Assembly: GCF_003046475.1 (NCBI RefSeq)
Contig: NZ_PZZZ01000011.1
Location: 1 to 57,988, forward strand
From: Mycoplana dimorpha
Lineage (GTDB): Bacteria; Pseudomonadota; Alphaproteobacteria; Rhizobiales; Rhizobiaceae
Direction: 5' to 3'
Length of the DNA: 57,988 nucleotides
Shown: piece after piece, positions 17,746-27,254 of the stretch
How positions within the stretch are numbered: position 1 is the first letter of the stretch
Layout: each line of letters starts with the position of its first letter
Program-made: the position numbers and the translations under genes
The notes under the pieces: model-generated
Told to the model about the DNA's origin: nothing
The model's input: the letters and a program-made list of their open reading frames with translations, nothing else
Database searches by the model: none

Positions 17746-17817
17746 TAGGATTCTTGGGCCGTGAAAGTGTGCAGTAGGGCGGCGAAGGCAGCCGAAGTCC
17801 CGGTATTCGGCGACAGG

Positions 17818-19058
17818 TCACTCGGCTCCGGCGCGCTCCTCGTTGAGGCTATGCAAGAACGCCTCAAGCGCGGCGATTTCCCTGCCCTCCAAACCGAGCC
17901 GCTGCAATTCGGAGTGTCCCGCAGGCGCCGCGGGTGCGCGATTGTAGTGTTCGAGAACGTCGGCCAGCGTCCGGATCTGCCCCGCATGCATGTAGGGCGG
18001 CCGCAGCGCGACGTTGCGCAGCGACGGCGCCTTGAATGCGCGCTCGGCTTCGCGCCCGTCCGTGGCCATGAAGCGCAGCTCGGCACAGTCCTCCGGACCG
18101 GCATCGCTATATCGTCCGAGACAGTTGAACGAATCCGACCTTACCGATCGAACTCCTGCGGCGCGTCCGGTGTCCTCGGGCAACCCGGGCACCGCCGGCA
18201 CACCGGTGTTGTGGAAGTGGTTGTCGGTCAGCAGGGGGCCGTTGTGGCAGTTGACGCAGTTGCCCTTGCCGATGAACAGGCGCTGCCCGTCCAGTTCCTG
18301 CGCCGTCAGGATGTGCTCCTCCGGACCAGCGCCGGCCGAGAGGGCGGAGGCATATCGGTCGAAGCGGCTCTTGGCGGGCATGATTCCACGCTCGAACGCC
18401 GCGATGGCCTTGCCGAGGTTTGCGAAGACCGTGTTGACGGCCTGACGCTCGTCCTCGCTCATCGCCTCCCAGGCCGCGACAGTTTCCTTCGGACCCGCGG
18501 GCGCGGCGTGCTCCGGAAAGCCATCTAGGCTGGGCAGCGGGCCAAACACACGCTCGTACGAGCCGCGGTAGCTTTCGCCGACCAGCCGCGCGAGGACCGT
18601 GCGGTCGGATCCGTGCTCGACCGGGCTCTCCAGCGGGCCGAGCGCTTGTGACCACAGGCTGTCCTTGCGCCCGTCCCAGAAGAGCCACGGGCTGTAGGCC
18701 ATTCCGGCGACTGCATGGCGCGCCGGTTGGTGGTGCCGACGCCCTTCGAAAGCGCCAGTCCGTCCTGGAACTGGAGGTCGGGCTGGTGGCAACTTGCGCA
18801 GGAAATCCTGCCGTTGCTGCTCATGCGGGCGTCGAAGAACAGCGCCTTGCCGAGTGCGGCGGCCTCCGGATCGTCTGCCACCCGGTTGGACGGATCGGCA
18901 GGCAAAGGCGGCAGGCTGTCCAAGGAGAGCGAGGCGATCAACCGCACTTCCTCCGCCGTCCAGTCGGTTGCCTGGCTCGAGGTCGAGAAACTGGCAATGG
19001 CAAGGGCGAGCCCTGCCACTCCGGCAATGGATGCCGCGATCAATCTGGCGCTGCGCAT
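17818..19058 (-). pseudogene. Di-haem cytochrome c peroxidase/MauG-like protein, frameshifted
   Basis: The start at 19058 gives a signal peptide (SARLIAASIAGVAGLALAIA) and the first haem motif CASCH. The frame then shifts near 18705-18720: GTTNRRAM should join VAGMAYSPWLFWDGRKDSLW, which lies in another frame that runs to 17818 with the second haem motif CVNCH. Repaired length is about 413 residues, normal for the periplasmic CcpA/MauG family, which reduces peroxide or oxidises protein residues. The gene follows the YtkA/FixH-like gene by nine bases. One missing base explains the break, so inactivation is recent or a sequencing error. Confidence 0.82.
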
Positions 19059-19067
19059 GACGATCCC

Positions 19068-19526
19068 TCAGAGCACCAGGTTGAAGACGAATTCGTCGTG
19101 CCCGGCAACGCCGTCGACCTCGACCTTTATGGTCCACCAGCCCGGCATGTTAAATTTCATGCCCTCGACCAGGTAACGGCCGTCGCCGAGATACTTCGTG
19201 ACCTTCGGAACGGTCGGCAGGCCATGGCCGTGCTGCGGCATGCCGCCGTCGACCGTGATCGACGCGCCCTCGACGGGAGCGCCCGTGGCCGTGTTGAGAC
19301 TGACGGTCCAGCTATGCATGCGGCCCACGGTGACCGGCTCGATATTGGCGTGGATCGCGGCGCGGTAGATCCCGCCCGCCGACAGCTTGCTCAGCGCCAG
19401 GTCCAAGTCCTTGGACGGCGACATCATCATCATTGCGGTACATGCGCCGGCCACCAGCAGGCCGGCCGGAATGCCGAACCACAAGGCCCGCTTCAGGCTC
19501 TTCGATGTTTCCATGTTGATCTTCAT
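19068..19526 (-). CDS. YtkA/FixH-like membrane-anchored protein
   Basis: A 152-residue protein with one N-terminal membrane helix (about 12-34) and a periplasmic Ig-like domain. The segment GGMPQHGHGLPTVPKVTKYL with later NMPGWWTIKVEV is characteristic of the YtkA-like/FixH group. Some of these bind copper or assist cytochrome oxidase assembly; His and Met residues in this motif could bind metal. It lies directly before the di-haem peroxidase gene in one transcription unit, which suggests a shared periplasmic redox role (inference). Confidence 0.75.
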   Translation of the reverse strand: MKINMETSKSLKRALWFGIPAGLLVAGACTAMMMMSPSKDLDLALSKLSAGGIYRAAIHANIEPVTVGRMHSWTVSLNTATGAPVEGASITVDGGMPQHGHGLPTVPKVTKYLGDGRYLVEGMKFNMPGWWTIKVEVDGVAGHDEFVFNLVL

Positions 19527-19612
19527 TGGTTCAGTTGGTCGTGCCGATAGAGGAATTGCCGCCGGCGGGATTGAACGTAGCGGCTAATGCAAGATCAATA
19601 TCGGGAAACCGC

Positions 19613-19945
19613 TCATGCCAGCAGGCGTTGGGCCTGAACCGTCTGGTCAAGTCGGAGAGAGGTGGGGGTTATTCCCATCATGCGACGGCAGGTGCGTGTC
19701 AGATGCGCCGAGTCCGCGAAGTTCGCGGCATGGGCGGCCTCGGTCCAGGATGTTCCGCCAAAGCCGAGCCGGAGGGCCCGGGTGAGGCGCGCCCAGAGCA
19801 CGTAGGCGCGAAAGGCAACACCCGTCTCGGCCACGAACAGATGGCGGAAGCGGCCTTCGCTCAGGCCGGCGACCTGAGCCATTTCGGCCAGCGTGAGCGG
19901 CTCATCGAGGGGATGCGATCGAGCACACGATCCGAGAAATCAATG
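19613..19945 (-). pseudogene. C-terminal part of an AraC-family regulator gene
   Basis: The frame ending at 19613 reads MAQVAGLSEGRFRHLFVAET, then the second helix-turn-helix with AHAANFADSAHLTRTCRRMM and GITPTSLR. These are the two DNA-binding motifs of AraC proteins. Upstream the same protein continues in a different frame (DRVLDRIPS then DEPLTLAEMAQV), so there is a frameshift near 19912. Similarity stops near 19945, so the ligand-binding half is gone. Confidence 0.7.
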
Positions 19946-20525
19946 GACCCTGACCTGCGCGGAGAGCCAAGGAGTTTTCGCCAGAGGCGCGGGCGGAAAG
20001 ACTCCGACCTCACGGCGCCCAAAGTGATGCCTCGGATCAAATGGCCGCCGTGCCGCAACAGGATCTACGACCATCTCTGTAGCAATTTTTGCATCCCTAT
20101 TTCAGAAACTAGTTGCGCCTGCCATTCCTGTATGCAAGTATCCCGGCACACAAGCATTTGGGGGATGTGCCGTTGACTCTTTCCGCGGAGCTGAACGCCC
20201 GGTTGGAGGGGCAGCTGGCCCTTGTGCTCGCCGGCTTCGCTGAGTTGACTGGAATTGAAAGTGGGTCCTATTGCGGCGAGGGGCCGATGCCGGGTCTTTC
20301 CGCGCGATCAAAGGTCGCCTTGAAGCGGTGGCATTCAAACCCATCCGCTCTTGTTGCAGGACATGCACCACATCATCGACAGGGCTGCTCATTCCCGGAC
20401 AACAGAATTCCGTTGGCTGGACGACTGTCGGAGAGCCAACGGTTCTTCTCCAAGGCCGACGCTTACGCAGAACGCATATGCGTTGACAGCGGAGATGACC
20501 TTTCCAAAAAACAGGAGGAGTTGTT
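19946..20525. other. Degenerate region before cassette B
   Basis: About 580 bases without an intact gene. The stretch 20174-20285 reads LSAELNARLEGQLALVLAGF then AELTGIESGSYCGEG, which resembles the start of CPG2-like M20 peptidases such as the intact one at 23191 (AELVAIEAGSYDVEG). It breaks off at once. The rest is unassigned. The right end must carry the promoter of the binding-protein gene at 20526. Confidence 0.4.
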
Positions 20526-21527
20526 ATGAATATTAAGTCCCTGCTTCTATCGTGCGGCGTGCTGCTCGCAGCGAGCCCCGCATTTGCACAGGCCAAAGAG
20601 ATTACCGTTCAGATCTGGGGCTCGACCTGGGAAAACGGCCTGATGGCCATTTCACAGCAGTTCGAGGCTGAAACGGGTATCAAGGTCAATGCCGTCACCC
20701 AGTCGTCTTCGGGCGAGGGGTTGGTCAAGCTCCAGGTCGAGCGCGACAACCCGTCCGTGGATGTCTGGTTTGCAACCAACACCATTGCAAGCGAGGCGGC
20801 GCAGGATCAGAAGCTGTTCGTCAAGATCCCGCAGGACAAGCTGAGCAACCGCGACCAGTTGATCAAGGGCGCGATGTCCGAGGATTGGGTCGGCATCTAT
20901 TATTACCCGATGGGCATCGTCTATGACGCGGATGCCATAGATGTCCCGCCGACCTCCTGGGAGGGCCTCTGGAAGCCTGAGTACAAGGGCAAGATCATCG
21001 CTCCGGCCATGTCGATCTACTCCGGCTCGCTGCTGACGGTTGCAAACATCATCAATGGCGGCACCTCGGAAAACTTCGATCCGGGATTTGAGGCTCTCAA
21101 GCGCCTAAATGAGAATGTCTCGCTCTACTACACCTCGGACTCCCAGGCTCGCCAGTCCATCGTTCAGGGCGAAGGGACCATCCTCATCGGCCAGAGCTCG
21201 CACATGAAAGCGGTTGCAGGCGAAGGCCTTAACATGAAAATGATCGCTCCGCGTCCGGCCCCGATGTATTTCGACGTCATGATGATGACCAACGGATCGC
21301 ATCAGGAAGAGGCGGCCAAGTTTATCGACTTCATCATCTCGAAGACTGCACAGGAAGAGATGCTGGCTCGGGTGAACATGGCTCCGGTCAACCGGAACGT
21401 TTCGCTGCCGCCAGAACTCGCAGCGGCCCTGCCAGCTGAGGGTGACGGCATCGTGATGGATGGCGCTGTCGTCTTGAAGAACATCAGCGAGTGGTCCGTC
21501 CGCTTCGACGAAATCGCGACCCGCTGA
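20526..21527 (+). CDS. Polyamine-type solute-binding protein (PotD/PotF family)
   Basis: A 333-residue periplasmic binding protein with a Sec signal peptide (SLLLSCGVLLAASPAFAQA). The mature fold is that of spermidine/putrescine- and iron-type extracellular binding proteins: VQIWGSTWENGLM, DVWFATNTIAS, YYPMGIVYDADAI and SWEGLWKPEYKGKII. A strong AGGAGG site precedes ATG 20526. It probably feeds the PotABC-type ATPase and permeases at 25309-28060, from which it is separated by the amidase, peptidase and regulator genes. The substrate is likely a cationic or amidated nitrogen compound. Confidence 0.9.
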   Translation: MNIKSLLLSCGVLLAASPAFAQAKEITVQIWGSTWENGLMAISQQFEAETGIKVNAVTQSSSGEGLVKLQVERDNPSVDVWFATNTIASEAAQDQKLFVKIPQDKLSNRDQLIKGAMSEDWVGIYYYPMGIVYDADAIDVPPTSWEGLWKPEYKGKIIAPAMSIYSGSLLTVANIINGGTSENFDPGFEALKRLNENVSLYYTSDSQARQSIVQGEGTILIGQSSHMKAVAGEGLNMKMIAPRPAPMYFDVMMMTNGSHQEEAAKFIDFIISKTAQEEMLARVNMAPVNRNVSLPPELAAALPAEGDGIVMDGAVVLKNISEWSVRFDEIATR

Positions 21528-21670
21528 CCCTAGACACGCCGACACCGCTCTGCGGGATCGAGATCGATCAGGTGGTGAAAGCCACCTGATCTTGTTTCCG
21601 ACGACGCTTCAAATCACAGCAGTGCGCCAGCCCGTCCGGCTCGCCTCGCTGGTCGACCTCTTGCGAGGCC

Positions 21671-23068
21671 ATGACATTGTCCACCCCGATCGCCGCCGCC
21701 ATCAGACTTCCCGAGCTGATTGCCCAACCGCTGGCTCAGATCGCAAAAGCGGTCGCAAAAGGTAAGGTCAGCTCGGTCGCGCTTACGCAACATTATCTTG
21801 AGCGGATCGCCCGGTTGAACCCGTCGCTTCAGGCCTACATCACAGTCACTGCTGAAACAGCCCTCGCGCAAGCAGGCGCAGCCGATCGGGCATTGGCTGA
21901 GGGCAGGACGCTTGGGGTCCTGCACGGCGTACCCATTGCGGTCAAGGATCTATGCGAAACTGATTTCGCGCCGACCTCCAACGGCATGGCGATTTTTCGC
22001 GATCGCAACACCGGCCGCAATGCAGCGATCGTGAGCAATCTTCTGGCGGCGGGCGCGGTCATTCTCGGCAAACTGGCAATGGCCGAGGGTGCCTGTTCCG
22101 CCCACCACCCGAAAATGCCGGTTCCGGCCAACCCGTGGGGTCCATCGTTTCGCGTGGGTTCATCGTCGTCGGGCTCGGGCGTTGCGGTCGCTGCCGGCCT
22201 TGCGGCCGCGGCCGTGGGCAGCGACACTGGCGGGTCAATCCGCTTCCCTTCAGCCTATTGCGGGATAACAGGGCTCAAGCCCAGCCGCGGCCTTGTCAGC
22301 ACCGTTGGCATTTGCGCGATGGCCCCGAGCCTCGACCATATCGGTCCAATGGCATCCAATGCGGAAGGCTGCACTCTGCTGCTGAAAGCGATGACGGCCC
22401 GTGACAATACTCGCCAACCGGGCAAGGAAACTTTGCGCCGCTTCGGCTACCTTCCGATGCTGCTCAAAGATGGGCTCGACCCCGAGGTTGGGGCAATCTA
22501 TCGCCACCTGCTCGATACAGCAGCGCGTATGGGCCTCGACCTCATTGCCTGCGACCTGCCTGACATCCCCTACCTGTACGAGACCTGGGACCGGATCTGC
22601 GCCAGGGAGACAGCGCTTGGCCATGCCGCCACCTATCCCGCGAAGTGCCAAGACTATGGTCAGGCGCTCGCTGCAGTGATCGAAAAGGGGCTGTGCCTGT
22701 CGGATGAGGACTATGCTGACGCCCTGAAGCGGCAGGCCGAGATTACCATCCTGTGGGCAAAGCTGTTCGAAGAGGTCGACTGGCTGGCGTTACCGGTTCA
22801 TGCAGCCATTCCGCCCCTGCTTGATAATGCGCTTGGCGCACCAAGCAGGAGCATTGGCAACCCATTGGAATACACCGCGGCTGCCAATCTGACCGGCCTG
22901 CCGGCGCTTGCACTTTCTGCAAGTCGCGATTCCCGCGGTTGCCCGATCGGCATTCAGATCATGGCCCCGATGCACGCTGACTTCGCGTTACTGGAACTGG
23001 GCAGCCGCTTGCAGGCAAACGGCCTCCGTCCCCTCTCGCTTCTGAAAGGGGAGACAGCAAGGGGGTGA
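21671..23068 (+). CDS. Amidase signature-family hydrolase
   Basis: A 465-residue serine amidase. The Ser-cisSer-Lys triad is visible: Lys92 in PIAVKDLCET, a Ser near 165 in GSSSSGSGVAVAAGL and the nucleophile Ser189 in GSDTGGSIRFPS. The family cleaves a wide range of amides to acid plus ammonia or amine. The position between a polyamine-type binding protein and an M20 peptidase points to the imported compound carrying an amide. The frame ends at 23068, about 120 bases before the M20 start. Confidence 0.9.
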   Translation: MTLSTPIAAAIRLPELIAQPLAQIAKAVAKGKVSSVALTQHYLERIARLNPSLQAYITVTAETALAQAGAADRALAEGRTLGVLHGVPIAVKDLCETDFAPTSNGMAIFRDRNTGRNAAIVSNLLAAGAVILGKLAMAEGACSAHHPKMPVPANPWGPSFRVGSSSSGSGVAVAAGLAAAAVGSDTGGSIRFPSAYCGITGLKPSRGLVSTVGICAMAPSLDHIGPMASNAEGCTLLLKAMTARDNTRQPGKETLRRFGYLPMLLKDGLDPEVGAIYRHLLDTAARMGLDLIACDLPDIPYLYETWDRICARETALGHAATYPAKCQDYGQALAAVIEKGLCLSDEDYADALKRQAEITILWAKLFEEVDWLALPVHAAIPPLLDNALGAPSRSIGNPLEYTAAANLTGLPALALSASRDSRGCPIGIQIMAPMHADFALLELGSRLQANGLRPLSLLKGETARG

Positions 23069-23157
23069 TCTCCGGATTAGCCCGCGCGTCGAGGGTCAGC
23101 GCTTCACCTCAAGCCTTGGACGCGGAATTTTTTCGTTGCATCATGTGCGCAGGTGTG

Positions 23158-23177
23158 TTTGTATACCTGTATACAAA
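23158..23177. promoter_or_regulatory. Perfect palindrome, predicted FCD-GntR operator
   Basis: TTTGTATACCTGTATACAAA has 9-bp perfect arms around CT. It ends 13 bases before the GTG start of the M20 gene, so a bound regulator would block transcription or translation start. Sites of the form T-nGTnnnACn-A are typical for FCD-type GntR proteins, and one is encoded two genes downstream (24430). No second copy was noticed in the window. Confidence 0.65.
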
Positions 23178-23190
23178 TTTGGAGGCTCTC

Positions 23191-24369
23191 GTGAATCTGG
23201 CTAGTGAGTTTCGCAGCGTTTTTGCGGATCGTCGTGATGCAATGCTTGCAGACATTGCCGAACTCGTCGCCATTGAGGCGGGGTCCTATGATGTTGAGGG
23301 TGTGACCCGCACATCGCGCTGGATAGGCGAACGGTTGCAGGCCCTTGGCTTTGAGCTGCATTATGAGCAGGTGCCCGAGCGCGGCGATCGCCTGCTGGCG
23401 GTTCGCAAGGGTGATGGCAAGGGTCGGTTGATGATCCTCGGCCATGCCGACACCGTTTGGCCGCGCGGCACTTTGGAGAACTGGCCTTTCGAGATCAAGG
23501 GCGAGCTTGCAACGGGCCCCGGCGTCGGGGACATGCGAGGCGGCCTTGTGTTGGCCATCAATGCAATTGATGTTGCTTCAAGGGCGCGCCTCGCCGAGTT
23601 TGAAGAGATCAAGTTCATTGTCGTCAGCGATGAAGAGCTGGGGAGCCCGCTCTCGCGCGGCTGGATCGAGGCGCACGCAAAGACCTCCGATTGGGTCCTG
23701 ACCCTTGAACCCGGTCGCCCCGGCGGTGGGTATTTCACCTCCCGCGGTGCCGTCGGCGCCTTCTTCATCGAGGCCACCGGGCAAACCGCGCACGCGGCAG
23801 CCAACTATCTCAAGGGCGCTTCCGCGGTTCGTCCGCTTGCCATCCTCGTGCCGCAGATCGAGGCGCTGACGGATCTCGAAAAGGGCACCATCGTCACCGT
23901 TGGCGTGTTTCAGGGTGGCGATGCGCGGCAGGTGATTCCGGGCCATGCCAAGCTCCACGTTGACATGCGGGCCCGCACGCCCGAGGAGGCTGAAAAGCTG
24001 CAAAAGGAAGTGGAGCGTCTGATTGCCGAGGTTTCGACCGACCGGGTTCCGGTGGTTCTTTCTGGTGGCTGGACGCGGCCGGCCTGGGCCCGGACGGCCG
24101 AGACGAAGGAGCTTTACGAGATCGTTGCGAGGGCTTCCGCGGAAATCGGCGCGCCCTGCTTTGAGCTCACAAATATCTCGGGTGGCTCCGACGCCAGCTT
24201 CTGCGGCGCGCTCGGTGTGCCGACGATCGACGGCCTTGGTCCGATCTGCAATGACATCTGCTCGCGCGACGAAACGATTGTCGTTGACAGTCTCGTGGCG
24301 CGCGGCGCGGTGTTTTCGACGCTGATCGCCGAGCTCTCCACGAACGGGAAGGTTCGGAGCAAGGGATAA
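23191..24369 (+). CDS. M20 metallopeptidase, CPG2 (glutamate carboxypeptidase)-like, with an altered metal ligand
   Basis: The GTG at 23191 is preferred because GGAGG stands six bases upstream; the longer frame from 23065 would translate through the operator. The 392-residue protein matches the CPG2 group: H85 and D87 in LGHADTVWP, D114 in GVGDMRGG, E148-E149 in SDEELGS and E173 in LEPGRPGGG. The final metal ligand is expected as His in 'GP.....H..DE'. Here the segment is GPICNDICSRDE, with Cys357 (TGC at 24259-24261) at that position. Cys can bind zinc, so activity may be kept or changed. Probably hydrolyses an amide or peptide bond of the product made by the amidase. Confidence 0.88.
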   Translation: MNLASEFRSVFADRRDAMLADIAELVAIEAGSYDVEGVTRTSRWIGERLQALGFELHYEQVPERGDRLLAVRKGDGKGRLMILGHADTVWPRGTLENWPFEIKGELATGPGVGDMRGGLVLAINAIDVASRARLAEFEEIKFIVVSDEELGSPLSRGWIEAHAKTSDWVLTLEPGRPGGGYFTSRGAVGAFFIEATGQTAHAAANYLKGASAVRPLAILVPQIEALTDLEKGTIVTVGVFQGGDARQVIPGHAKLHVDMRARTPEEAEKLQKEVERLIAEVSTDRVPVVLSGGWTRPAWARTAETKELYEIVARASAEIGAPCFELTNISGGSDASFCGALGVPTIDGLGPICNDICSRDETIVVDSLVARGAVFSTLIAELSTNGKVRSKG

Positions 24370-24429
24370 GGTGCAAACCGGCTGTCTGGGGACTGGCAGC
24401 CAGCTTTTGGGCGCGGCATAAACCAGGGC

Positions 24430-25119
24430 ATGTCAATGAATATTTGGGAGCGAGATATCATGGATGCCGATGGAATTGACGATCTGGTTGGACGCCGGCT
24501 GGCTGCGGTCAGCTCTGCAGATGCTGTTTATGAACTCTTGCGGTCGCTCATCCTGGACGGGAAGATCGAGGCGGGGCAGCGTCTGCGCGAAGTTGAGGTG
24601 GCCCAGCGGCTCGGCGTCAGCCGCACGCCCCTGCGCGAAGCCTTCACGCGGCTTATCTCCAACAGGCTGCTCGAGCGGAAATCTTCTGGTGTCGTTGTCG
24701 CGGATGTGAAGTCCGCGCTCAAGGGTATCCGCGCGATCCGGATCGCGCTCGAGGGTTACGCGACGAGGCTCGCCGTGCCCCATCTCAACGAGGAAGATTT
24801 CAAGGTTCTTGAAGCGTCGATCGAATTGGCGCTGACGCTGCCGGAGGAGGCGCGCACCGAGCGCGTGCGCAACAACAATGTATTTCACGGGAGGATCTAC
24901 AACGCGTGCGGCGTTCCCGAACTCCAGAGTGCGATCGAAAACTACGCCGGCTTTTTCATGAGTGAAGCGAATCTCGCCGCCCTCAGCCGGGCGCAATCGC
25001 AGGAAGTGATCCAGGATCACGTCAAACTTCTCGACGCAATCAAAGCGCGAGATGCAGAGGGAGCTGAGCAATTGATGAGAGCTCACCTGATCCGCGGTTT
25101 CAATCAACCGGTGGGATAG
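24430..25119 (+). CDS. GntR-family regulator, FCD subfamily
   Basis: 229 residues from ATG 24430 (an ATG at 24460 with GGGAG upstream is also possible). The N-terminal winged helix (YELLRSLILDGKIEAGQRLR and VAQRLGVSRTPLREAFTRL) is followed by an all-helical FCD ligand domain with HGRIYNACGVPELQ and the His residues that bind a metal in this family. Such regulators usually repress catabolic genes until an organic acid or amino acid binds. The perfect palindrome at 23158-23177 is the likely target. Gene order places it as local regulator of the amidase/peptidase/oxidase cassette. Confidence 0.92.
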   Translation: MSMNIWERDIMDADGIDDLVGRRLAAVSSADAVYELLRSLILDGKIEAGQRLREVEVAQRLGVSRTPLREAFTRLISNRLLERKSSGVVVADVKSALKGIRAIRIALEGYATRLAVPHLNEEDFKVLEASIELALTLPEEARTERVRNNNVFHGRIYNACGVPELQSAIENYAGFFMSEANLAALSRAQSQEVIQDHVKLLDAIKARDAEGAEQLMRAHLIRGFNQPVG

Positions 25120-25308
25120 AGATGAAGGACAGTGCGTATCACCCGACAGCATGTGCCATGCTTGGCAACTTCTAGTCGGATCCGGATCGAGACGGTCCGG
25201 TGAACCCCGCGCTTCTACGGTAGCGCGCTGACAGTTCCCCAAATGCAATTCGACCGAATGTTCGGGCGGCCGGCCGCTCGAGCACTCCCCCAATTCTTCT
25301 CTGATGGA

Positions 25309-26397
25309 ATGGCGACCATGAAACATCTGCAGAGCAGTACTTTGCAACTCAGGAATCTGACCAAGCGGTACAGCTCGTTCGTGGCGTTACGCGACCTCGA
25401 TCTGGACGTGCCGAGTGGATCGCTCCTGACTCTTCTTGGACCATCCGGTTGCGGCAAGACCACCGTTCTCCGAATGATCGCAGGCTTTCTCAATGTGACA
25501 TCCGGCGAGATCCTCGTCGATGGCAAGGACATCAGCAGGGTCGAGCCGAACTTTCGTGACATCGGCATGGTTTTTCAGAACTATGCCCTGTTCCCGCATA
25601 TGACCGTCGAATCGAACGTCGCGTTCGGCCTCAAGATGCGCGGCGTATCAAAGCAAGAGCAGGCGACCCGAGTGCGCGAAGCGCTCGAGATGGTCCAGCT
25701 CACGCACCTTGCGGACCGCTATCCCAGCCAATTGTCCGGTGGCCAGCAGCAGCGCGTCGCCCTCGCGCGTGCCGTGGTCATCAAGCCCAAGCTCTTGCTT
25801 CTCGATGAGCCGCTTGGCGCGCTCGACCGGCACCTTCGCGAAGGGCTGCAGTCTGAGCTGCGCGAGCTTCAGCAGAAACTCGGCATCACATCGATCCTTG
25901 TGACGCACGATCAAGAAGAAGCTCTCTACCTCTCTGACTATATCGCCGTTATGAACCAGGGCCGCATTGAGCAGCTTGATTCTCCGATCGCGCTCTATGA
26001 TCGACCCAAGAGCGAATTCGTCGCTCGGTTCCTCGGCGTGCCCAATATCTTTGATGCAAAAATTGTCACCAGCAACGGCAGAGAGGCAACCCTGTCGCTG
26101 GGCGGACAGCTGATTTTTGTCAGTGACGCCGAAGGCCAATCCGCAGGCGCAGATTGCAAGGTTTCGATCCGTCCCTCCCATATCGAGGTTGTCGGCGCCG
26201 ATGATCCGCGGGAAGGGATCTCCGGAACCGTCAAGAACATGCACGAACTTGGCGAGCGGGTGGTCTATCGTACTGAGGTCAACGGCCTCCTGATCGAGGC
26301 CAATGCTCCGCGCAACAACAACCGTGACCGATACGCCGTCGGGAAGTCAGTCAAACTGATCCTCGATCCGGCCCAGACAATTGTGTTGAGGGCATGA
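25309..26397 (+). CDS. Polyamine-type ABC transporter ATPase (PotA family)
   Basis: 362 residues from ATG 25309 (ATG 25318 equally possible; neither has a strong ribosome site). Walker [11 protein letters not shown]-loop [13 protein letters not shown], signature [14 protein letters not shown], Walker [13 protein letters not shown] and H-loop VTHDQEEA are intact. A C-terminal TOBE domain (about 285-355) includes [12 protein letters not shown]. It overlaps the first permease gene and energises import of the ligand bound by the protein encoded at 20526. Confidence 0.93.
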   Translation: MATMKHLQSSTLQLRNLTKRYSSFVALRDLDLDVPSGSLLTLLGPSGCGKTTVLRMIAGFLNVTSGEILVDGKDISRVEPNFRDIGMVFQNYALFPHMTVESNVAFGLKMRGVSKQEQATRVREALEMVQLTHLADRYPSQLSGGQQQRVALARAVVIKPKLLLLDEPLGALDRHLREGLQSELRELQQKLGITSILVTHDQEEALYLSDYIAVMNQGRIEQLDSPIALYDRPKSEFVARFLGVPNIFDAKIVTSNGREATLSLGGQLIFVSDAEGQSAGADCKVSIRPSHIEVVGADDPREGISGTVKNMHELGERVVYRTEVNGLLIEANAPRNNNRDRYAVGKSVKLILDPAQTIVLRA

Positions 26398-27254
26398 TGG
26401 AGGCGACCAACGACCGCGCGAAGTATCTGATTGCGCCTGCCTTGATTATCGGCCTCTTTATCGTTGCAGCGTACAGCTACTTCGGTCTCTCGAGCTTTTT
26501 CGTGAAGGGGCCTCCGGGATCGCAGTTCGCCGGGGCGTTCACGCTCGACAATTATTGGCGCGTATTGTTCACCGGGACGAACCAGTCGGTGCTGATAAGC
26601 ACGCTCGGGGCTTCCTTTGTGATCTCGGTGATTACCGTCGCCATTTCCATTCCGATGGCCATGGCGATTGTGCGTTCCAAGCGACCGTGGATCGGCACCT
26701 TGATCATGCTCGCCGTCGCTGTCACCTTCCTGTCGGGTGGTGTGACGCGTGCATATTCCTGGCTTATCCTTCTGGGAAACAAGGGGCTGATCAACCTCAG
26801 CCTGGTTGGGCTTGGCATCATCGATAGGCCGATCCGCTTCCTTTACAACTGGTCCGGCGTCGGCATCGCGATCACCCATTACCTGCTGCCCTTCGCCGTC
26901 TTTACGCTCATCGGAGTCGTCCAGAACCTCAACGTTTCGGTCGAGGAAGCAGCGCGCAGCCTTGGCGCCAGCCGCACGACGACATTCTGGCGCATCACCA
27001 TGCCGATCATGTTGCCGGGGCTCATGGTGACGCTGGTTCTCGTCTATTCGATTGCGCTTGCCTCATTCCTCTTCCCGCTAGTTCTGGGCGGCGGAAAAGT
27101 CCGGATGATCGCCAATCAGATCTACGACCGCATGTTCACCGAATATGATGTTCCCTATGCCGCGGCTACTGCCGTCGTATTCCTCGTCAGCGCGTTCGCC
27201 TCGATCTGGCTGATCAACTTCATTGCCAAGAAAATCAAGAAGGCCGTTTCGTGA
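26394..27254 (+). CDS. Polyamine-type ABC permease (PotB family)
   Basis: A 286-residue inner-membrane permease with about six helices and the coupling segment VEEAARSLGASRTTTFWRIT. The N-terminal periplasmic loop (FFVKGPPGSQFAGAFTLDNY) is normal for the family. Its ATG overlaps the ATPase stop (ATGATGG context) and its stop overlaps the next permease start. Confidence 0.93.
   Translation: MMEATNDRAKYLIAPALIIGLFIVAAYSYFGLSSFFVKGPPGSQFAGAFTLDNYWRVLFTGTNQSVLISTLGASFVISVITVAISIPMAMAIVRSKRPWIGTLIMLAVAVTFLSGGVTRAYSWLILLGNKGLINLSLVGLGIIDRPIRFLYNWSGVGIAITHYLLPFAVFTLIGVVQNLNVSVEEAARSLGASRTTTFWRITMPIMLPGLMVTLVLVYSIALASFLFPLVLGGGKVRMIANQIYDRMFTEYDVPYAAATAVVFLVSAFASIWLINFIAKKIKKAVS

Noticed and set aside
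20113-20529. A 138-codon ORF running into the start of the binding-protein gene
   Set aside because: Only about 35 codons resemble an M20 peptidase start; the rest has no similarity and the frame ends over the next gene's start. Kept only as a remnant note.
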